64,000 nucleotides of DNA from Lewinellaceae bacterium (lineage in GTDB: Bacteria > Bacteroidota > Bacteroidia > Chitinophagales > Saprospiraceae). The position numbers and the translations under genes are program-made. Below are positions 60,379 to 64,000 of this stretch, one piece after another. The notes below the pieces were generated by a model that saw only the letters and a list, made by a program, of their open reading frames with translations, made no database searches and was not told the origin of the DNA. How positions within the stretch are numbered: the first letter of the stretch is position 1; the number at the start of each line of letters is the position of its first letter. The stretch is taken from contig JACJYO010000010.1 of NCBI GenBank assembly GCA_020636075.1, positions 124,001 to 188,000 on the forward strand, given 5' to 3'.

Positions 60379-63300
60379 ATGAGAAATAAACTACTAATCC
60401 TATTCTTTTTAACCACCTTGTTCGCTCCTGCGGCTATGCTGCGTGGCCAGGCAGTAATCCTGAAGGTAGATTCGTTAACAGTTCCATGCCATGATGTGGA
60501 CACATTTTTGATTCCGGTTCGGGTCTTCAACTTTAATGATGTAGCCGGGTTGCAGTTTACCTTTTCCTGGAATGCTGCCCACCTCGACTATGCCTATATC
60601 ACGGATATCAACCCGGCCCTCAGCGGAATTGGCTTCGATACTACCTCGTTTATCAGCCAGGGAGATTTTACCTTTTCCTGGACGACCATCGGCGGGGTTA
60701 CACTGCCCGATACGTCAATTCTTTTCAAAGTCGCTTTTGCCCGAATAGGCGGGCCGGCAACCCTGGTGGAATTCACGAACAATCCAACGGCAATTGCTGC
60801 GATCAATCCAATGGGAGACGATCTCATGGTTGAGACCGTACCCGGGCAAATAACGCCGGTTGATGGCGAGCCACCAACGATTGTATGTCCTGCTGATGTG
60901 TCAATGGGGGTGTTTGGCCCTACTCCGGTGAATGATATTGCACCGGCCTCTGTGTTGGATAATTGCTCCGTTGAATCGATCGGCTGGAGTTCTGCGGGTG
61001 CAACTGTCGCTGATTTTCCCAACGCCCCGGATGCCAGTGGCGCAGTGTTCAATATTGGCCAGTCGACGGTTACCTACCTGGTGACTGATATTGGCGGGAA
61101 TACTGCTTCGTGTACGTTTTTGATTGATCTGGAGTTGATGCCGGGCGATTCGCTTACCATTATCGCTTCGGATGAAACAGCCAGTTGCGGCCAAACTGTT
61201 ACGGTCGACATTACAGCCCTGAATTTCGATTCCATTGCAGGACTTCAATTTTCCATGGGTTGGGATCCTGCTGTCATTGCCTTTGCCTCGGTTGGAAACT
61301 TCAACCCCTCTCTCGTGCTCAACAACGGCAACTTTGGCACTACCCAAACTGGCTCAGGATTCCTGGGATTTGCCTGGACAAGCGCACTACCCAGTGGCAC
61401 CACGCTATCTGACGGTTCAGTGCTGTTTTCCGTGACTTTCAATGTTGTGGCTACCGGCAATGCAAGTACGAATATTGTTTTTGGCGCCGTTCCAACCGAT
61501 TTGGTCGCCTTTACGGGAAAAACAACGCCTCCCGAAGAAATCGGATTTCTAACAATCAATGGCAGCGTTACCATAAACGATAACCAACCGCCTGTGATTG
61601 AATGTCCGGCTAATGTGTCGGTAATGGCGCCAACAGGCAGCACCAATGCGCAGGTAAACGGCCTGGAGCCGTTGTCGCTCAGCGATAACTGCGGCGGCAC
61701 GGTAATGCAGACCTACGTGCAGATGGGCTCGACAACAGGCTCGGGTACCGGGCCTGCAAATGGCACCTATAATGCCGGAAGCACTACGGTGGTTTACACC
61801 GCAGAAGATGCCGCTGGAAATACCGCAAGCTGTTCGTTTTCGGTAATTGTTGATGCCGGGACTCCGCTAACGCTCATGTTGGACACCGTAGGCAACGACT
61901 GCCAGAGTGCAAATTCGCAGGTGGCTGTAAACTTATCCGTACTGGATTTTGTGAATATCATCGGTGTGCAGTTCAATGTGGTTTGGGATACTTCGATTTT
62001 AAAATTTGATTCCATTGGAAACCAATACCCGGGCCTGAATTTGACGCCCACGATGTTTTTTAACTTCGCATCCACACCTGCTGGTACGCTTCAGTTTTTT
62101 GGCGGAAATGCAGGTGGATGGCCGGATATTCCGGACAACGAAACTTTTTTCACCATCTATTTCACAGCAGTAAGTGCGAACAAAAGCAATATTGACTTTT
62201 CCGGAACTATCGACGCTGTAAACACCAGTTTTAACTCGGTTCCGGTTGTGACCATTAATGGCTGTTACCTCAGCATTGACCTGACGCCACCGGATATTGT
62301 TTGCCCGATGGACACGTTGGTCACAGTGGTAGGCAACGAATGTAATGCAAACGTCACCATTGATACCGCCCAGGCAACAGATGCCTGTAGTGGTATAATG
62401 AGTATTGACCCAGATAAAACAGATGATATTTATCCGGCAGGCACAACCGTGGTCACATTCACGGCAACGGACCTGGCCGGAAATTCTGCTACATGCTCTT
62501 TTTCGGTGACGGTTCAGGATAACCTGCCGCCGCAGCTGTTCAATTGTCCGGCAGATATGACGGTTGACGTTGGTTCATCAATGGCCTGTGAAGCCAAGGT
62601 AACCTGGACGCCCCCGGATGCCTTTGACCAATGCACGGGAATCACACCCAACTTGGTTGGTTCCGATACCTCCGGGTCTGTATTCCCCATCGGCGATACA
62701 CTGGTGGTGTACACAGCAATCGATATTTTTGACGATTCCACGTCCTGTTCTTTTACCGTTACCGTGCGCGATACAGCGAGTCCAACCCTGATTTGTCTGG
62801 ATGATTTTCAGGTGGTTGCGGTGGATTCTTGTTCGGCAGTGGTGGATTTTTCGGCGCCGATTGTCTCGGATAACTGCGACCAAAATGTCGTACTTGTTGG
62901 CAATCCCGCTTCAGGTTCGACCTTTCCGCCTGGTGCAACCGCTGTTGTATTTACGGCAACGGATGCTTCCGGGAATGCAAGCACTTGCTCCTTTACAATT
63001 ACGGTAGCCGACCTGAATCCCCCGGTGCTGGACACTTGCCCGGTTGATATGACGGTGAACGCTGCAATTGATTCCTGTGGTGCAACAGCCACCTGGATAG
63101 CGCCCGGCGCAACCGATGATTGCACGGCTGATGTCAGCATTACACAAAATCATGACCCCGGCGCTTTCTTCCCTGTTGGAAACACCATGGTGATTTATGA
63201 AGCCCAGGATGCAGGCGGGAATACTGCTACGTGCTCTTTCACGGTAACCGTAGTGGAAAATGTTCCGCCGGTGATCAATAATTGCCCGCCGGGTTTTGTC

Positions 63301-64000
63301 TTTGAAATGCCTTCCAACAAATGCGATACGTTGGTGAACTGGACACCCCCGACGTCGACCGATAACTGCATGCTGGATACCCTGATTGCTTCCAATAATC
63401 CGGGTACAGTGTTTTCAACCGGCGTTCATACTGTAACCTATACGGCAATCGATGCATCGGGAAATAGTGCGGAATGTGCATTTATAGTGGCTGTGAATGA
63501 CAACCAGCCGCCGGTATTTACCAGCTGCCCGGATGATATCACCGTGGTCAATGCCAGCCCTTGCGGGGAAGTGGTAGACTGGATCTACCCGACTGCTGTT
63601 GACAATTGTTTGTTGGATACGATTACTTCGACCAAACAACCCAGCGATGTTATTTTTGACAACGTGACCAATGTGTTGGTGCTTGCCATCGACGCCAGCG
63701 GTAACCGCGACACTTGTGCATTCACAATAACACTCGACGTAATTGTGGTTCCACCGACTTTTGACAATTTCCCGCCGGATATCACCCTGAACGGGTGCCC
63801 GCAGGAAGTCAGTTGGACAGTGCCGGTGGCCGGCTCGGGTTTCTGTGAACCACCGATTATTACGGCAATTCCGGATACAATTAACCCAGGCGATACTTTC
63901 CCGGTCGGTGTAACGCAAATCATTTACCTGGCGTTGGATTCCTCGGGAGTTGAGCGTTTGCGCGATACATTTACCGTGACGATTATCGAGGATGTTCCAC
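60379..64000 (+). CDS. Giant cohesin-like/HYR-repeat surface protein, truncated by window edge
   Basis: At least 1,207 residues, frame open to the window edge. The ATG at 60379 gives a signal peptide (MRNKLLILFFLTTLFAPAAM); ATG at 60364 in frame is the alternative. Three cohesin-like domains alternate with HYR domains: about 60450-60860 (VDTFLIPVRVFNFNDVAGLQ), 61140-61570 (QTVTVDITALNFDSIAGLQF) and 61860-62260 (SQVAVNLSVLDFVNIIGVQF). HYR repeats follow from about 62270 to the edge (PPVINNCPPGFVFE, PPVFTSCPDDITVV). Its start is 184 bp behind the previous giant gene, so the two are probably expressed together. Confidence 0.85.
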   Translation, partial: MRNKLLILFFLTTLFAPAAMLRGQAVILKVDSLTVPCHDVDTFLIPVRVFNFNDVAGLQFTFSWNAAHLDYAYITDINPALSGIGFDTTSFISQGDFTFSWTTIGGVTLPDTSILFKVAFARIGGPATLVEFTNNPTAIAAINPMGDDLMVETVPGQITPVDGEPPTIVCPADVSMGVFGPTPVNDIAPASVLDNCSVESIGWSSAGATVADFPNAPDASGAVFNIGQSTVTYLVTDIGGNTASCTFLIDLELMPGDSLTIIASDETASCGQTVTVDITALNFDSIAGLQFSMGWDPAVIAFASVGNFNPSLVLNNGNFGTTQTGSGFLGFAWTSALPSGTTLSDGSVLFSVTFNVVATGNASTNIVFGAVPTDLVAFTGKTTPPEEIGFLTINGSVTINDNQPPVIECPANVSVMAPTGSTNAQVNGLEPLSLSDNCGGTVMQTYVQMGSTTGSGTGPANGTYNAGSTTVVYTAEDAAGNTASCSFSVIVDAGTPLTLMLDTVGNDCQSANSQVAVNLSVLDFVNIIGVQFNVVWDTSILKFDSIGNQYPGLNLTPTMFFNFASTPAGTLQFFGGNAGGWPDIPDNETFFTIYFTAVSANKSNIDFSGTIDAVNTSFNSVPVVTINGCYLSIDLTPPDIVCPMDTLVTVVGNECNANVTIDTAQATDACSGIMSIDPDKTDDIYPAGTTVVTFTATDLAGNSATCSFSVTVQDNLPPQLFNCPADMTVDVGSSMACEAKVTWTPPDAFDQCTGITPNLVGSDTSGSVFPIGDTLVVYTAIDIFDDSTSCSFTVTVRDTASPTLICLDDFQVVAVDSCSAVVDFSAPIVSDNCDQNVVLVGNPASGSTFPPGATAVVFTATDASGNASTCSFTITVADLNPPVLDTCPVDMTVNAAIDSCGATATWIAPGATDDCTADVSITQNHDPGAFFPVGNTMVIYEAQDAGGNTATCSFTVTVVENVPPVINNCPPGFVFEMPSNKCDTLVNWTPPTSTDNCMLDTLIASNNPGTVFSTGVHTVTYTAIDASGNSAECAFIVAVNDNQPPVFTSCPDDITVVNASPCGEVVDWIYPTAVDNCLLDTITSTKQPSDVIFDNVTNVLVLAIDASGNRDTCAFTITLDVIVVPPTFDNFPPDITLNGCPQEVSWTVPVAGSGFCEPPIITAIPDTINPGDTFPVGVTQIIYLALDSSGVERLRDTFTVTIIEDVP

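Noticed and set aside
60315..60530. Minus-strand ORF at the start of the last giant gene
   Set aside because: Antisense to a signal peptide and a cohesin-like domain that read clearly on the plus strand.

Overview
The window reads as chromosomal DNA from a Bacteroidota bacterium, most likely a Saprospiraceae-like environmental lineage. Evidence: C-terminal type IX secretion sorting domains (PNP...YxYxL type), very large HYR/SprB-repeat surface proteins, a CRTAC1/ASPIC lipoprotein, a fused CcoN-CcoO oxidase, and TAnnTTTG promoter boxes just upstream of many start codons. The genus assignment is inference; no rRNA, tRNA, CRISPR array or transposase gene was recognised.

Layout. 1-6 kb (minus strand): an MsbA-like ABC exporter running off the left edge, then a lipid/translation cluster fabH-efp-accB-accC and a 1-Cys peroxiredoxin. 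6-17.7 kb: UbiA-like prenyltransferase, a 1,899-residue secreted beta-propeller/Ig-repeat protein, fmt, an OmpA-like protein, a monoacylglycerol-lipase-like hydrolase, an SDR lacking the usual catalytic Tyr, a 2Fe-2S ferredoxin and a GNAT acetyltransferase. 17.8-31 kb: a HYR-repeat surface protein divergent from a double-AAA CbxX/CfqX ATPase, then a GH30 glycosidase and a CRTAC1 lipoprotein. 31-35 kb: Tat-exported pirin, UbiX, and a two-gene coiled-coil operon of unknown role. 35-41.6 kb: a complete-looking cbb3 oxidase operon ccoS-ccoNO-ccoQ-ccoP-ccoG-ccoH-SafE. 41.8-45 kb: two TIR-domain genes, the second ending in a C-type-lectin/FGE domain that looks like the variable region of a diversity-generating retroelement (DGR), then a RelE/ParE toxin-antitoxin pair. 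45-51 kb: murB with a coupled unknown secreted protein, an S9 peptidase lipoprotein and CorA. 51.6-64 kb: two adjacent giant secreted proteins with HYR, cohesin-like and dockerin-like domains, the second running off the right edge.

The most unusual signals are: (1) the DGR-like variable region in a TIR protein with no reverse transcriptase in the window; (2) cohesin-like domains next to a dockerin-like module in giant T9SS proteins; (3) the intergenic spacers, where at least seven loci carry inverted repeats whose arms are made of locus-specific, roughly 7-bp tandem words, five of them with a common GGTRAAC core; other spacers carry nested inverted repeats or short perfect palindromes with compensatory base changes. 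These spacer elements are not explained by ordinary terminators and may be an undescribed family.

All calls rest on reading the sequence and the translations. No homology search was run.
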